Counted from the stretch's first letter, positions 5,102 through 12,697 are shown. The stretch: 14,712 nt of DNA from Chloroflexota bacterium (GCA_003650185.1 QMOF01000028.1:1-14712), one strand, 5' to 3'. Notes: generated from the sequence alone by a model not told the origin. Translations and numbers: made by a program.

Positions 5102-6709
5102 ATGGCAAAACAGATAATCTTTGGCGACGAAGCGAGGAAAAGCCTGAAGCGGGGAGTCGACATTCTGGCTGACGCTGTCAGGCCAACGCTGGGACCGAAA
5201 GGTAGACCGGTAGCCCTCGACAAGAAGTGGGGTGCCCCGACGGTCATCAATGATGGCGTCAGCATTGCCAAGGAGATCGAGCTTCCCGACCCCTTCGAGA
5301 ATATGGGGGTCCAACTGCTCAAGCAAGCGGCCTCCAAGACCAACGACAAGTGTGGAGACGGCACCACTACGTCTACCATTCTGGCTCAGGCGATGGTTAC
5401 TGGCGGATTCAAGAATATCGCTGCTGGCTCAGATGCCACAGCCATCAAGCGGGGCATCGAAAAAGGGGTCAACGTCCTGGTTGAGGAACTGAAGAAGCAG
5501 GCCATCCCCATAGCTGGCAAGGAGCAAGTTGCCCAGGTGGCTACTATCTCAGCCGCCGATCCTCAAATTGGAGACCTGATTGCTGATGTGATGGAGAAGG
5601 TGGGCAAGGACGGGGTCATCACCGTAGAGGAGTCAAAGGGGCTGATGTTTGAAACGGAGTTCGTGGAGGGAATGAAGTTCGATCGCGGATACATCAGCCC
5701 CTACTTCGTTACCAACCGTGAGCGAATGGTGGCGGAGATTGAAGACCCTTACATCCTCCTCACTGACAAGAAGATATCGGCCGTGGCCGACATTCTTCCG
5801 ATTCTGGAGAAGACCGTTCAGGTGAGCAAGAACCTGGTGGTCATTGCTGAGGATGTGGAAGGAGAAGCACTGGCCACCCTCGTGGTCAACAAGCTAAGAG
5901 GCACTCTTAACTGTCTGGCGGTCAAGGCACCCGGCTTTGGCGATCGCCGCAAAGCAATGTTACAGGATATGGCTATCCTCACCGGCGGCACGGTCATCTC
6001 AGAAGAGGTGGGGAGGAAGCTTGACTCAGCCACAGTGGCTGACCTGGGTCGAGCCCGTAGGGTAGTGGCCGACAAGGATGATACCACTATCGTCGAAGGC
6101 AAAGGTAGCGAAGAACAGATACAGGCCAGGATAAAGCAGATCAAGGCCCAAATAGAGGAGACCACGTCTGACTTTGATCGAGAGAAGCTCCAGGAGAGGC
6201 TGGCCAAGTTGGCCGGTGGGGTGGCGGTGATCAAGGTCGGTGCAGCCACTGAAACTGAGCTTAAGGAGAAGAAGCACCGGGTGGAGGACGCTCTCTCGGC
6301 CACCAGGGCCGCGGTAGAAGAGGGCATTCTTCCAGGAGGAGGCGTGGCCTTGCTCAATGCCGCTACTGCCCTGGAACCCTATATGAAGGACGGTGACGAG
6401 GCTGTGGGGATAAAGATTCTGAAGGAGGCCGTTGAAGAGCCAATCAGATGGATCGCCGTTAACGCCGGTGACGAGGGTTCGGTCGTACTGGACAAGGTAA
6501 AGAAAAGCCCCATTGGGGTTGGTTATGATGCCGCCAAGGGTGAGTACGTTGACATGGTAGAAAGAGGCGTTATCGACCCAGCTAAGGTGGTAAGGACGGC
6601 GCTGGAGAATGCGGCCAGCGTGGCAGTGATGATACTGACTACCGAGTCGCTGGTAACCGACATACCGGAGAAGGAGAAGACGTCTGCGCCGCCTGTGCCA
6701 GAGTACTAG
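5102..6709 (+). CDS. groEL: Chaperonin GroEL (Hsp60)
   Basis: The 535-residue subunit belongs to the double-ring ATP-driven folding machine that works with GroES. It is full length with all ATPase signatures: PTLGPKGR at 28-35, NDG with D51, GDGTTT at 85-90, and the catalytic aspartate in HRVEDALSATRAAVEEGILPGGG. The apical GYISPYFVT segment is present. AAGGAG precedes the ATG. Two small oddities: residue 36 after GPKGR is proline rather than the usual asparagine, and the C-terminus ends in ...KTSAPPVPEY with no Gly-Gly-Met tail. GroELs lacking this tail are known, often as second copies in genomes with several groEL genes, so another copy may exist elsewhere. The operon pairing with groES is conventional. 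Confidence 0.98.
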   Translation: MAKQIIFGDEARKSLKRGVDILADAVRPTLGPKGRPVALDKKWGAPTVINDGVSIAKEIELPDPFENMGVQLLKQAASKTNDKCGDGTTTSTILAQAMVTGGFKNIAAGSDATAIKRGIEKGVNVLVEELKKQAIPIAGKEQVAQVATISAADPQIGDLIADVMEKVGKDGVITVEESKGLMFETEFVEGMKFDRGYISPYFVTNRERMVAEIEDPYILLTDKKISAVADILPILEKTVQVSKNLVVIAEDVEGEALATLVVNKLRGTLNCLAVKAPGFGDRRKAMLQDMAILTGGTVISEEVGRKLDSATVADLGRARRVVADKDDTTIVEGKGSEEQIQARIKQIKAQIEETTSDFDREKLQERLAKLAGGVAVIKVGAATETELKEKKHRVEDALSATRAAVEEGILPGGGVALLNAATALEPYMKDGDEAVGIKILKEAVEEPIRWIAVNAGDEGSVVLDKVKKSPIGVGYDAAKGEYVDMVERGVIDPAKVVRTALENAASVAVMILTTESLVTDIPEKEKTSAPPVPEY

Positions 6710-6735
6710 TCTCTGAAAGGAGGTGGTCCAATGTG

Positions 6736-6888
6736 ATGCTCAAACTGAGAAGCTGCCCCAAATGCAGAGGCGACCTTTGTGTTGATAGAGGTGTGTACGG
6801 CTGGTACGAAAGGTGTATTCAATGTGGGTACCTGGGATTCGCAGGACAGATGGACTCCCCAACAAAGGGTATGTCCGATAGCAGTTGA
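6736..6888 (+). CDS. 50-residue zinc-ribbon microprotein downstream of groEL
   Basis: This tiny protein (MLKLRSCPKC... to ...GMSDSS) has a CPKC knuckle at residues 7-10 and a CIQC knuckle at 27-30, separated by a short stretch with YGWYE. That is the classic four-cysteine zinc ribbon, resembling small stand-alone CPKCGG...YGWYE-C-CGY proteins of environmental bacteria. AAAGGAGG at 6716-6723 serves as its ribosome site, only 7 nt past the groEL stop, so it is likely co-expressed with the chaperonin. The start is ambiguous: a GTG at 6733 is better spaced (9 nt) than ATG 6736, and an ATG at 6731 is followed immediately by TGA. The zinc-binding pattern is clear, but the function (nucleic-acid or protein binding) cannot be told from sequence. 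Confidence 0.75.
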   Translation: MLKLRSCPKCRGDLCVDRGVYGWYERCIQCGYLGFAGQMDSPTKGMSDSS

Positions 6889-6911
6889 ACGCCCTGCCAG
6901 TTGGCCGTGGT

Positions 6912-6955
6912 CACCCGGCTAGGGAAATGCCAATAGATTGGCTCTAGGCCGGGTG
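6912..6955 (+). terminator. Extended hairpin between the zinc-ribbon gene and hsp20
   Basis: CACCCGGC pairs with GCCGGGTG (8 bp), continues through TAG/CTA with one bulged G, and encloses an inner stem GCCAAT-AG-ATTGGC. It starts 24 nt after the zinc-ribbon stop and ends 90 nt before the hsp20 ATG. There is no U-tract. It may terminate or attenuate the groESL transcript, or be a processing or temperature-responsive element in the hsp20 leader. I see no sequence in it complementary to the hsp20 ribosome site. Confidence 0.5.
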
Positions 6956-7045
6956 CGGACCAGCCTACCGTCAGGGGGAAGGTAACCCCGCCACGAACAC
7001 GGAAACAGGGACAACAAGCAAAAATAGGGCAGAAGGAGGTGTGCC

Positions 7046-7516
7046 ATGACGATGATGCGCTGGGAACCATTCAGAGAGTTGATGAGCCTCAGGCAGGCAA
7101 TGGACAGGCTGTTCGAGGACAGCTTCGTCAGGCCAACACGGTTCTGGCCCGACTTCGGCAGAGGCGAATGGACGCTGGACCTCGATATGTACCAGACTCC
7201 CAACGAGGTGGTAGTGAAGGCTGCCCTCCCCGGGGTGAAGCCGGACGAGGTGGACATCTCCATTACAGGGGATACGCTCACCATCAAAGGTGAGCACAAA
7301 GAGGAGCAAGAGGTCAAGGAGGAGGACTACTTTCGCAGGGAGCGCCGCTATGGCACTTTCAGCCGCTCCATCCAGATACCTGTGCCGGTCAAAAGCGACA
7401 AGGCAGACGCGGTGTTCGAAAACGGTGTCCTCACTCTGACTCTGCCCAAGTTAGAAGAGGTGAAGCCCAAGCAAATCAAGGTGAAGGCCAAACCGGTGAT
7501 TGAGGGCGGCAAGTAG
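7046..7516 (+). CDS. Hsp20/alpha-crystallin small heat-shock protein
   Basis: This 156-residue ATP-independent holdase binds unfolding proteins in the cytoplasm and keeps them refoldable. The N-terminal arm (MTMMRWEPFRELMSLRQAMDRLFEDSF) is typical of the bacterial class A family. The alpha-crystallin domain runs from about 42 to 140, with LPGVKPDEVDISITGDTLTIKGEH, YGTFSRSIQIPVPV and the signature ENGVLTLTLPK. The C-terminal tail has an I-x-V-type motif (IKV) used for oligomer assembly. GAAGGAGGT precedes ATG 7046. It lies downstream of groEL on the same strand; no second CIRCE-like site is seen, so it may be read through from groESL or use its own promoter in 6956-7040, where I find no good -35 box. 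Confidence 0.97.
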   Translation: MTMMRWEPFRELMSLRQAMDRLFEDSFVRPTRFWPDFGRGEWTLDLDMYQTPNEVVVKAALPGVKPDEVDISITGDTLTIKGEHKEEQEVKEEDYFRRERRYGTFSRSIQIPVPVKSDKADAVFENGVLTLTLPKLEEVKPKQIKVKAKPVIEGGK

Positions 7517-7518
7517 TT

Positions 7519-7536
7519 GGTGGGTGCTCCCCCACC
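7519..7536 (+). terminator. Hairpin immediately after hsp20
   Basis: GGTGGG, six bases, CCCACC begins 3 nt past the hsp20 stop. It is GC-rich but lacks a U-tract, like the other gene-end hairpins in this window. Confidence 0.4.
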
Positions 7537-7703
7537 CCACCGCTACCCGTGATGAAGCAACCGCGAGGGGGGCAGGGGGAGACCTCCCAGAACCAGACTG
7601 GAAGAAAACTGGACAAGGCCCATAAGAACTCGAATGGAAACGGGAGGTGGACCCAAAGACAGAGATTGTAACAAGACAGCAACAGAGCCATGAGGGAGGT
7701 TGA

Positions 7704-8846
7704 ATGATGCGGATCGCGATGGTATCCCCACTTGAAATGCGGGTGCCGCCGGTAGCTTACGGGGGCACTGAATTGGTGGTCAGCCTTCTGACCGAGGAAT
7801 TGGTCAAGAGAGGACATGATGTTACACTATTTGCCAGCGGCGACTCATTGACCAGTGCCCGGCTGGAATCCGTCTGTCCTCATTTCCTCAGAGGCTCAAA
7901 TAGAGATGTTGGCATTCTGACTATGCTAAACGTGGTGTCTTGCCTGGAGCAGGCTGACCGGTTTGATATTATCCATAACCACACCTGTTTTGAAGGTCTG
8001 TCCATAGCGGGACTGGTCAGGACACCAGTGCTCACCACCTTGCACGGTGACCTCAAAGGTGACTGGCTTGAGCTGTTTACCCGCTACAAGGGCTGGTACA
8101 ACACTATCAGTCGCTCAGCGAAGTCCCTGCTGCCGGAGAAGGAGCGCTTTGTAGGCGTAATATACAACGCCATAGACGTGAAATCGTATCCCTTCAATGG
8201 GGCCGAGCGCGAGCCTTATCTCCTGTTTCTCAGCCGCATCAGCCCCGAGAAAGGGCCGCATCTGGCTATAGAGGTCGCCAGGAAGGTGGGATGGCGGCTG
8301 ATTATCGCGGGCAACGTGCACCGCACGGATGAAGAGTACTTCCGCACTATGGTCATGCCAGGGGTGGATGGTGACCAGATCCAGTACGTCGGAGAGGCAG
8401 ACTACCATCGCAAGCGAGAGCTGATGGCTCAGGCATATTGCCTGCTGGCCCCCATCACCTGGCCGGAGCCTTTTGGGCTGTTCTTTGCTGAGGCTATGGC
8501 CTGTGGCACGCCGGTAGTGACCTTTAACCGCGGGTCAGCGCCGGAGGTGGTAGAGCACGGCAAGACGGGGTTCGTGGTCAATACTCTAACCGAGATGGCG
8601 AACGCCCTGAGTGAAGTGGGGCGGATAGCCCCACATGACTGCCGTGAGCACGTGGAGCGCAACTTCGATGTGCCCCGGATGGTAGATGATTACCTCAGGG
8701 CTTATGAGCAGGTACTATGCGAGTCCGGTGCCCTGACTGCTATGGAGATGCTCGCCGGTGGAGACAAGGCTGTAGATAGCACAACGCACCTTGTGCTTGG
8801 GCTAGACGGCAAAGACCCCGGAATGACAGCGATGGCTCGGAATTAA
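7704..8846 (+). CDS. GT4-family (GT-B fold) glycosyltransferase
   Basis: This 380-residue cytoplasmic enzyme transfers a sugar from a nucleotide-sugar donor with retention of configuration. The N-terminal Rossmann domain has the glycine pair G20-G21 in AYGGTE (acceptor side), and HNH at 91-93. The C-terminal donor domain has VIYNAID at 152-158, LLFLSRISPEKGP at 173-185, and the hallmark E-x7-E in PEPFGLFFAEAMACGTPVV (E255, E263), then GSAPEVVEHGKTGFVV. The last 45 residues have no recognised fold. GGGAGG precedes ATGATG; either ATG (7704 or 7707) can serve. A five-codon reading frame (7690-7707) spans the ribosome site and stops across the start. Substrate cannot be read from sequence; the debranching-type glycosidase downstream suggests glucan or a glucosylated solute. 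Confidence 0.93.
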   Translation: MMRIAMVSPLEMRVPPVAYGGTELVVSLLTEELVKRGHDVTLFASGDSLTSARLESVCPHFLRGSNRDVGILTMLNVVSCLEQADRFDIIHNHTCFEGLSIAGLVRTPVLTTLHGDLKGDWLELFTRYKGWYNTISRSAKSLLPEKERFVGVIYNAIDVKSYPFNGAEREPYLLFLSRISPEKGPHLAIEVARKVGWRLIIAGNVHRTDEEYFRTMVMPGVDGDQIQYVGEADYHRKRELMAQAYCLLAPITWPEPFGLFFAEAMACGTPVVTFNRGSAPEVVEHGKTGFVVNTLTEMANALSEVGRIAPHDCREHVERNFDVPRMVDDYLRAYEQVLCESGALTAMEMLAGGDKAVDSTTHLVLGLDGKDPGMTAMARN

Positions 8847-8874
8847 GGCTAGGAATGGATGTCCGTGGTATGAT

Positions 8875-9150
8875 ATGTCACGTGACGAGGTGAAAAGGAT
8901 TGGATTAGAGAATTACAGGGCTACTGTCCCTGATGACCTTGGAAGTGAGTCGGTTACTGTTACTGATCCCGAGGGGCCCAAGCGGCTGGATGTGGCGCAC
9001 AGTGATGCCACCCTCGTTGGTGGTAGGGCTGACAGTTCTGAAGCCCCTTGTGCCCTCGGTGCGCACTGCCGAGACAGGGTGGAACCTGGTCTCAAGTTGA
9101 CCAGCGTAAGGTCTTGGGCCCATGCAGTTGAAGGGAGGTGGCAGAAGTGA
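8875..9150 (+). CDS. Uncertain 91-residue ORF coupled to the BON gene
   Basis: The frame (MSRDEVKRIG... to ...AVEGRWQK) fills the gap between the glycosyltransferase and the BON gene. Its stop TGA at 9148-9150 overlaps the likely GTG start of the BON protein as GTGA, the overlap pattern also seen between the kinase and regulator genes here. Against it, there is no clear ribosome site before ATG 8875, no recognised domain, and the composition is unremarkable. It carries only two cysteines and no membrane segment. It may be a real small protein, a decayed gene, or chance. Confidence 0.35.
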   Translation: MSRDEVKRIGLENYRATVPDDLGSESVTVTDPEGPKRLDVAHSDATLVGGRADSSEAPCALGAHCRDRVEPGLKLTSVRSWAHAVEGRWQK

Positions 9151-9977
9151 GCTCGACAGCAGCAAATCCGTCACTCGAGGAGTTTGTGCTTACCTGCCTG
9201 CGGGAACAGGGTGGGCTTGATGTGGCCAACCTTGAAGTGCGGGTGAGGCACCACATCGCGTACCTTGAGGGCTCAGTGCCTAACCTGCGTCAAAAGCGCC
9301 TGGCGGGCGAGACCGCTGCCCAGGTCGAAGGAATACGTGGGGTGGTCAACCGGCTCAGGATAGCACCTTCGCCACTTGTGGATGACGAGAGCTTGAAGAG
9401 GCGCGTTATCCGGGCCCTGGCCAGAAACCCGAAGCTGGAAGCGGGTAAGGTCTCGGCGGATGTGATAAATGGGGTCGTGCATCTCGGCGGGTTCGTCAGC
9501 ACAGCCGCTGAGAAGCGCCTGGCTGAAGAGGAGGTCTGGGCAGCACCGGGGGTGAGGCATGTCATCAACAGGATCGACGTGCTGTCCCAAGAGATCAAGA
9601 GCGAACTTCAGATTGCCGGTCAGATATTGCAGGGCCTTTCTCAGTGCCTCGGTCTGGACCTATCAAAGGTCACTGTTGAAGTAGTGGACGGGACAGCGCA
9701 CCTCAAGGGAGTAGTGCCTAACGACTACTTGAGATCGGCCGCTGAGGAGCTTACCCGGTGGACCCCCTCGATCGGGGAGGTGGTGAACGAGCTACAGGTG
9801 CTCGCCTGGCCGGGCACCAGGAGCGACTTACAGCCTGAGAGAGCCAGGCCATCCAGTCAGGGCTGTAGGCTTGACACCGAGACGCTGTGCACACAGTCCG
9901 CGCTCGCCAGTCAATCTCAAGGGCCAGCACCAGAATGGAGAGGCGACACCGTTGCCAGCAAGGCAACTCGACAGTAG
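9147..9977 (+). CDS. Triple-BON-domain protein (OsmY/CBS-BON type)
   Basis: This 276-residue protein has three BON modules, at about 9-73, 83-146 and 154-220. Each has the alpha/beta pattern with a short hydrophobic strand plus glycine (HHIAYLEGSV, GVVHLGGFVS, GTAHLKGVVP) and a closing helix ending in V-V-N or VIN (IRGVVNRL, VRHVINRI, IGEVVNEL). BON domains bind phospholipid or glycan surfaces and occur in osmotic-shock protein OsmY. No signal peptide is visible, so it may be cytoplasmic. The C-terminal 50 residues are low complexity. The start GTG 9147 is favoured because AAGGGAGG lies 8 nt upstream; GTG 9138 is inside that site. The glycosyltransferase and glycosidase neighbours point to a sugar-polymer or osmotic role. 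Confidence 0.88.
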   Translation: MSSTAANPSLEEFVLTCLREQGGLDVANLEVRVRHHIAYLEGSVPNLRQKRLAGETAAQVEGIRGVVNRLRIAPSPLVDDESLKRRVIRALARNPKLEAGKVSADVINGVVHLGGFVSTAAEKRLAEEEVWAAPGVRHVINRIDVLSQEIKSELQIAGQILQGLSQCLGLDLSKVTVEVVDGTAHLKGVVPNDYLRSAAEELTRWTPSIGEVVNELQVLAWPGTRSDLQPERARPSSQGCRLDTETLCTQSALASQSQGPAPEWRGDTVASKATRQ

Positions 9978-9993
9978 TACAGCCGCGACTTCA

Positions 9994-12141
9994 ATGCACA
10001 GCCAGCTCCTACCCCACGGCGAACCTATAGCACTTGCCGACATTCGTGATGCCCTGGTCATCAAGGAGGGTGACGTCTTTCTGATGACCGACACCGAGGG
10101 GAACCTGCCCAGGGACAGCGTGGCGGGATACGGACTGTACAAAGGTGACACCCGCCACCTCTCGGTCTGGGACCTCTCCTTCGACGAGATACGTCCTATT
10201 GTCCTTCTCTCCACCGCGGAGCTCGGCTACAGCTCGGAACATCACCTCACCAACCCGCCCATGGCAACCACGGGAGGAAGGATTATCCCCAAGGAAACCC
10301 TTGAGGTGAGACGCCAGCGGGTTGTAAACCAGTCTCTGCACGAGACCATCCAGGTCACCAATTTCAACATCGTTCGATCCACAATAGTGCTGCGGTTCGA
10401 TTTCGATGCCGATTTTATGGACATCTTCGAAGTCAGAGGAGTGAAGAGGCATCGGCGGGGAACGCTTTCCAAGCCACTTGTAGCTAAAGATAAGGTCACT
10501 TTCAGATACAGGGGTCTGGACGGTGCCAGGCGGACCACCCAGATCAGGTTTTCGCCGACTCCCGACCAGATCTGGTACAATGGCGCGCTCTTCACCCTCC
10601 CTTTGCGCCACCGGGAGACCGCCGTCATCACGGTGACCATCAGCCCCAACGGCGCACCCAGTGATGACCGTTTCTACGCAGGATTGCAGAAGCTGGATAG
10701 CTGCTATCGCGATTGGCTTCGATCTTGCACCGAGGTGTTCACCAATAACGACTTCTTCAACACCATGCTTCAGCGTTCGCTGCGGGACACCAGACTGCTG
10801 ATGACAGACGGGGAAGATGGACGGTTCGTGGCGGCTGGCACTCCGTGGTTCAATTGCCTCTTCGGACGAGACAGCCTTATCACCTCCTTCCAGGTGCTGG
10901 CCCTTAACCACGAAGTAGCCAGGGACACTCTCCATGCGCTGGCCCGCTGGCAGGGCAGGGAGATAAACGACTGGCGTGACGAGGAGCCGGGCAAGATACT
11001 CCACGAGCTAAGGTCAGGGGAGATGGCCTCGCTCGGTGAGATACCGATGGCCCCCTACTACGGCTCCGTGGATGCTACCCCCTTGTTCCTCATACTGGCA
11101 GCGGAGTACGTCGCCTGGACAGGAGACCTGGGCCTGGTGCACCAGCTTGAGCCCAACTTGATGGCGGCCCTGGAGTGGATCGACACCTACGGCGACTCGG
11201 ACAGGTGCGGCTACGTGGAATACTCCAAGCGGTCTGCCAAGGGACTGCTCAACCAGGGGTGGAAAGACTCACGGGATGGCATTGTCAACAGCGACGGCAC
11301 TCTGGTGAGGCCCCCCATTGCCCTGGTAGAGGTGCAGGGCTACGTCTACGCTGCCAAGAGAGGTATGGCCTGGCTCATGTCACTGCTGGGAAAGAAGTCA
11401 CTGGCGCGCAAGCTGCGGCGTGAGGCCACTCTTCTCAAGACCAGATTCAATCAGGACTTCTGGCTAGAGGACGAGGAGTTCTATGCCCTGGCCTTGGGGG
11501 CCAACAAGGAACCAGCTACCTCAATCACTTCAAATCCAGGCCACTGCCTGTGGACAGGCATAGTGGACGCAGACAAGGCACCCAAGGTAGTGGAGCGACT
11601 GTTCTCGAACGATATGTTCTCCGGATGGGGCATAAGGACCTTGAGCAGCCGAGCAGCCCGGTATAACCCACTCGGCTACCACCTGGGTAGTATCTGGCCT
11701 CACGACAACTCGCTTATCGGCATGGGCCTCAAGCGATACGGGTTTGAGGAGGAGCTAAACGAGCTGACTACAGCCCTGTACGACTGTTGTCATGGCTTCG
11801 ACTACTACCGGCTGCCGGAACTCTTCTGCGGCGTTCCCCGAAGTGCTCAGAACCTGCCCGTGCGTTACCCTGTCGCCTGCCGCCCCCAGGCATGGGCGGC
11901 AGGGACCTTCCCGTTGCTCCTCCGGGCTATCCTCGGTCTTGTGCCCAGTGCACCCGAAAAGGAGTTGCTGATAGTGCGGCCCAGGCTGCCCTACTGGCTG
12001 GAAGAGGTGGAAGTTAGGGGACTGACAATTGGTGACAGCGCGGTCGATCTGCTCTACCAGAGACGCAAGGGCCGGACCCAGGTGTCTGTCCTGGCGAGAC
12101 GGGGCATAAAAGTATCGCTGACTAGGAAGTGGCCGAGGTGA
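9994..12141 (+). CDS. Glycogen-debranching-type glycosidase (GDE_N_bis + amylo-alpha-1,6-glucosidase-like)
   Basis: From ATG 9994 the protein has 715 residues in two domains. The N-terminal beta-rich glycogen-debranching domain (about 19-210) starts with VIKEGDVFLMTDTEGN and has YGLYKGDTRHLS. The C-terminal (alpha/alpha)6 catalytic domain (about 255-645) carries GTPWFNCLFGRDSLIT, EPGKILHELR, YYGSVDATPLF, GWKDSRDGI, EVQGYVYAA, NPGHCLWTGI and SIWPHDNSLI, all characteristic of the amylo-alpha-1,6-glucosidase superfamily. Expected activity is hydrolysis of an alpha-glucosidic bond in a glucan or glucosylated compound; specificity is not certain, because relatives include enzymes for other glucosides. 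No signal peptide is seen. The start is uncertain: ATG 9994 lacks a ribosome site, while TTG 9952 has GGAGAGG 8 nt upstream and would overlap the BON gene by 26 bp. Part of the GT4-BON-glycosidase run. Confidence 0.92.
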   Translation: MHSQLLPHGEPIALADIRDALVIKEGDVFLMTDTEGNLPRDSVAGYGLYKGDTRHLSVWDLSFDEIRPIVLLSTAELGYSSEHHLTNPPMATTGGRIIPKETLEVRRQRVVNQSLHETIQVTNFNIVRSTIVLRFDFDADFMDIFEVRGVKRHRRGTLSKPLVAKDKVTFRYRGLDGARRTTQIRFSPTPDQIWYNGALFTLPLRHRETAVITVTISPNGAPSDDRFYAGLQKLDSCYRDWLRSCTEVFTNNDFFNTMLQRSLRDTRLLMTDGEDGRFVAAGTPWFNCLFGRDSLITSFQVLALNHEVARDTLHALARWQGREINDWRDEEPGKILHELRSGEMASLGEIPMAPYYGSVDATPLFLILAAEYVAWTGDLGLVHQLEPNLMAALEWIDTYGDSDRCGYVEYSKRSAKGLLNQGWKDSRDGIVNSDGTLVRPPIALVEVQGYVYAAKRGMAWLMSLLGKKSLARKLRREATLLKTRFNQDFWLEDEEFYALALGANKEPATSITSNPGHCLWTGIVDADKAPKVVERLFSNDMFSGWGIRTLSSRAARYNPLGYHLGSIWPHDNSLIGMGLKRYGFEEELNELTTALYDCCHGFDYYRLPELFCGVPRSAQNLPVRYPVACRPQAWAAGTFPLLLRAILGLVPSAPEKELLIVRPRLPYWLEEVEVRGLTIGDSAVDLLYQRRKGRTQVSVLARRGIKVSLTRKWPR

Positions 12142-12148
12142 AACCAGC

Positions 12149-12466
12149 ATGTCAATGAAAACAGGGCATCCTGTGGTCTGCCGGGTCTGTGGCTCGCCTC
12201 TGTACCCAGGCAGGGCAGTATTCCGCTGTAGTTGCGGGGCGAATATCCATTCCTCCTGCTGGGAAAAACACGTCCTGCAGTCCCACAAGCCTTCCTTTGT
12301 CGTCGGAACGATCAACCTGGATGGCGAGTTCAAGCCCAAGGAGGCAGAGACAGCCGACGGCAAATGGTCAGTGGAGAGGGGTGCAATCAGCGCGGGAAAG
12401 AAGCAAGAATTCCAGACCCCGGCAGAGGGCAAGGGCTATGGCAAGATGCTAGTGAAGGACTATTGA
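12149..12466 (+). CDS. Small Cys/His zinc-binding (RING-like) protein
   Basis: This 105-residue protein begins 7 nt after the glycosidase stop, with GAGGTGA serving as ribosome site. The N-terminal half has C11-x2-C14, C27-x-C29, H34-x2-C37 and H41/H46, a cross-brace-like set of ligands similar to degenerate RING or B-box zinc modules. The C-terminal half (about 50-105) is polar and lysine/glutamate rich, with no recognised fold. It has no membrane segment. Tight spacing says it is translated from the same mRNA as the glycosidase, so a role as accessory or regulatory partner is possible. The ligand pattern is directly visible; metal binding is inferred and the function is unknown. Confidence 0.75.
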   Translation: MSMKTGHPVVCRVCGSPLYPGRAVFRCSCGANIHSSCWEKHVLQSHKPSFVVGTINLDGEFKPKEAETADGKWSVERGAISAGKKQEFQTPAEGKGYGKMLVKDY

Positions 12467-12490
12467 CGGGCGCAATTGTTGAGGTAGACG

Positions 12491-12697
12491 TTGAGGGCCT
12501 CTCGCACGGTAGCCAGTCCTCTTGGGCAAAGGAAACGTCTCGTCCCCTGCCTCCGCTGTGGCATACAGTGCATCAGGCACCGGGCTCGGATGAGCCTCGT
12601 GGAGGCATGGCCCACCGCTGATGGACTGGAACTGAATGAAGAGGGCTTCCGGCCAGGGAGGCGACGGTCGTCGCTTCAGGCCTCACCCGGGGTATAA
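12491..12697 (+). CDS. Probable 68-residue Cys-motif hypothetical protein (TTG start)
   Basis: The frame opens with TTG 12491, preceded by GAGG at 12481-12484 (6-nt gap), 24 nt after the zinc-protein stop, and ends at TAA 12697. The product has C20-x2-C23-x3-C27-x2-H30 (CLRCGIQCIRH), then a stretch with GLELNEEGFRPGRRR that looks protein-like. No family is recognised. It would be the third short Cys-motif protein in the window and the last gene of the run starting at 7704. TTG initiation and short length leave doubt; conservation of the CLRC and ELNEEGF segments in relatives would settle it. Confidence 0.45.
   Translation: MRASRTVASPLGQRKRLVPCLRCGIQCIRHRARMSLVEAWPTADGLELNEEGFRPGRRRSSLQASPGV

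Noticed and set aside
5818..6357. 179-codon minus-strand frame inside groEL
   Set aside because: It is serine- and threonine-rich antisense translation of a well-conserved gene, typical of shadow frames.
10009..11004. 331-codon minus-strand frame inside the glycosidase gene
   Set aside because: It is long but antisense to clear catalytic motifs; no domain or start signal seen.
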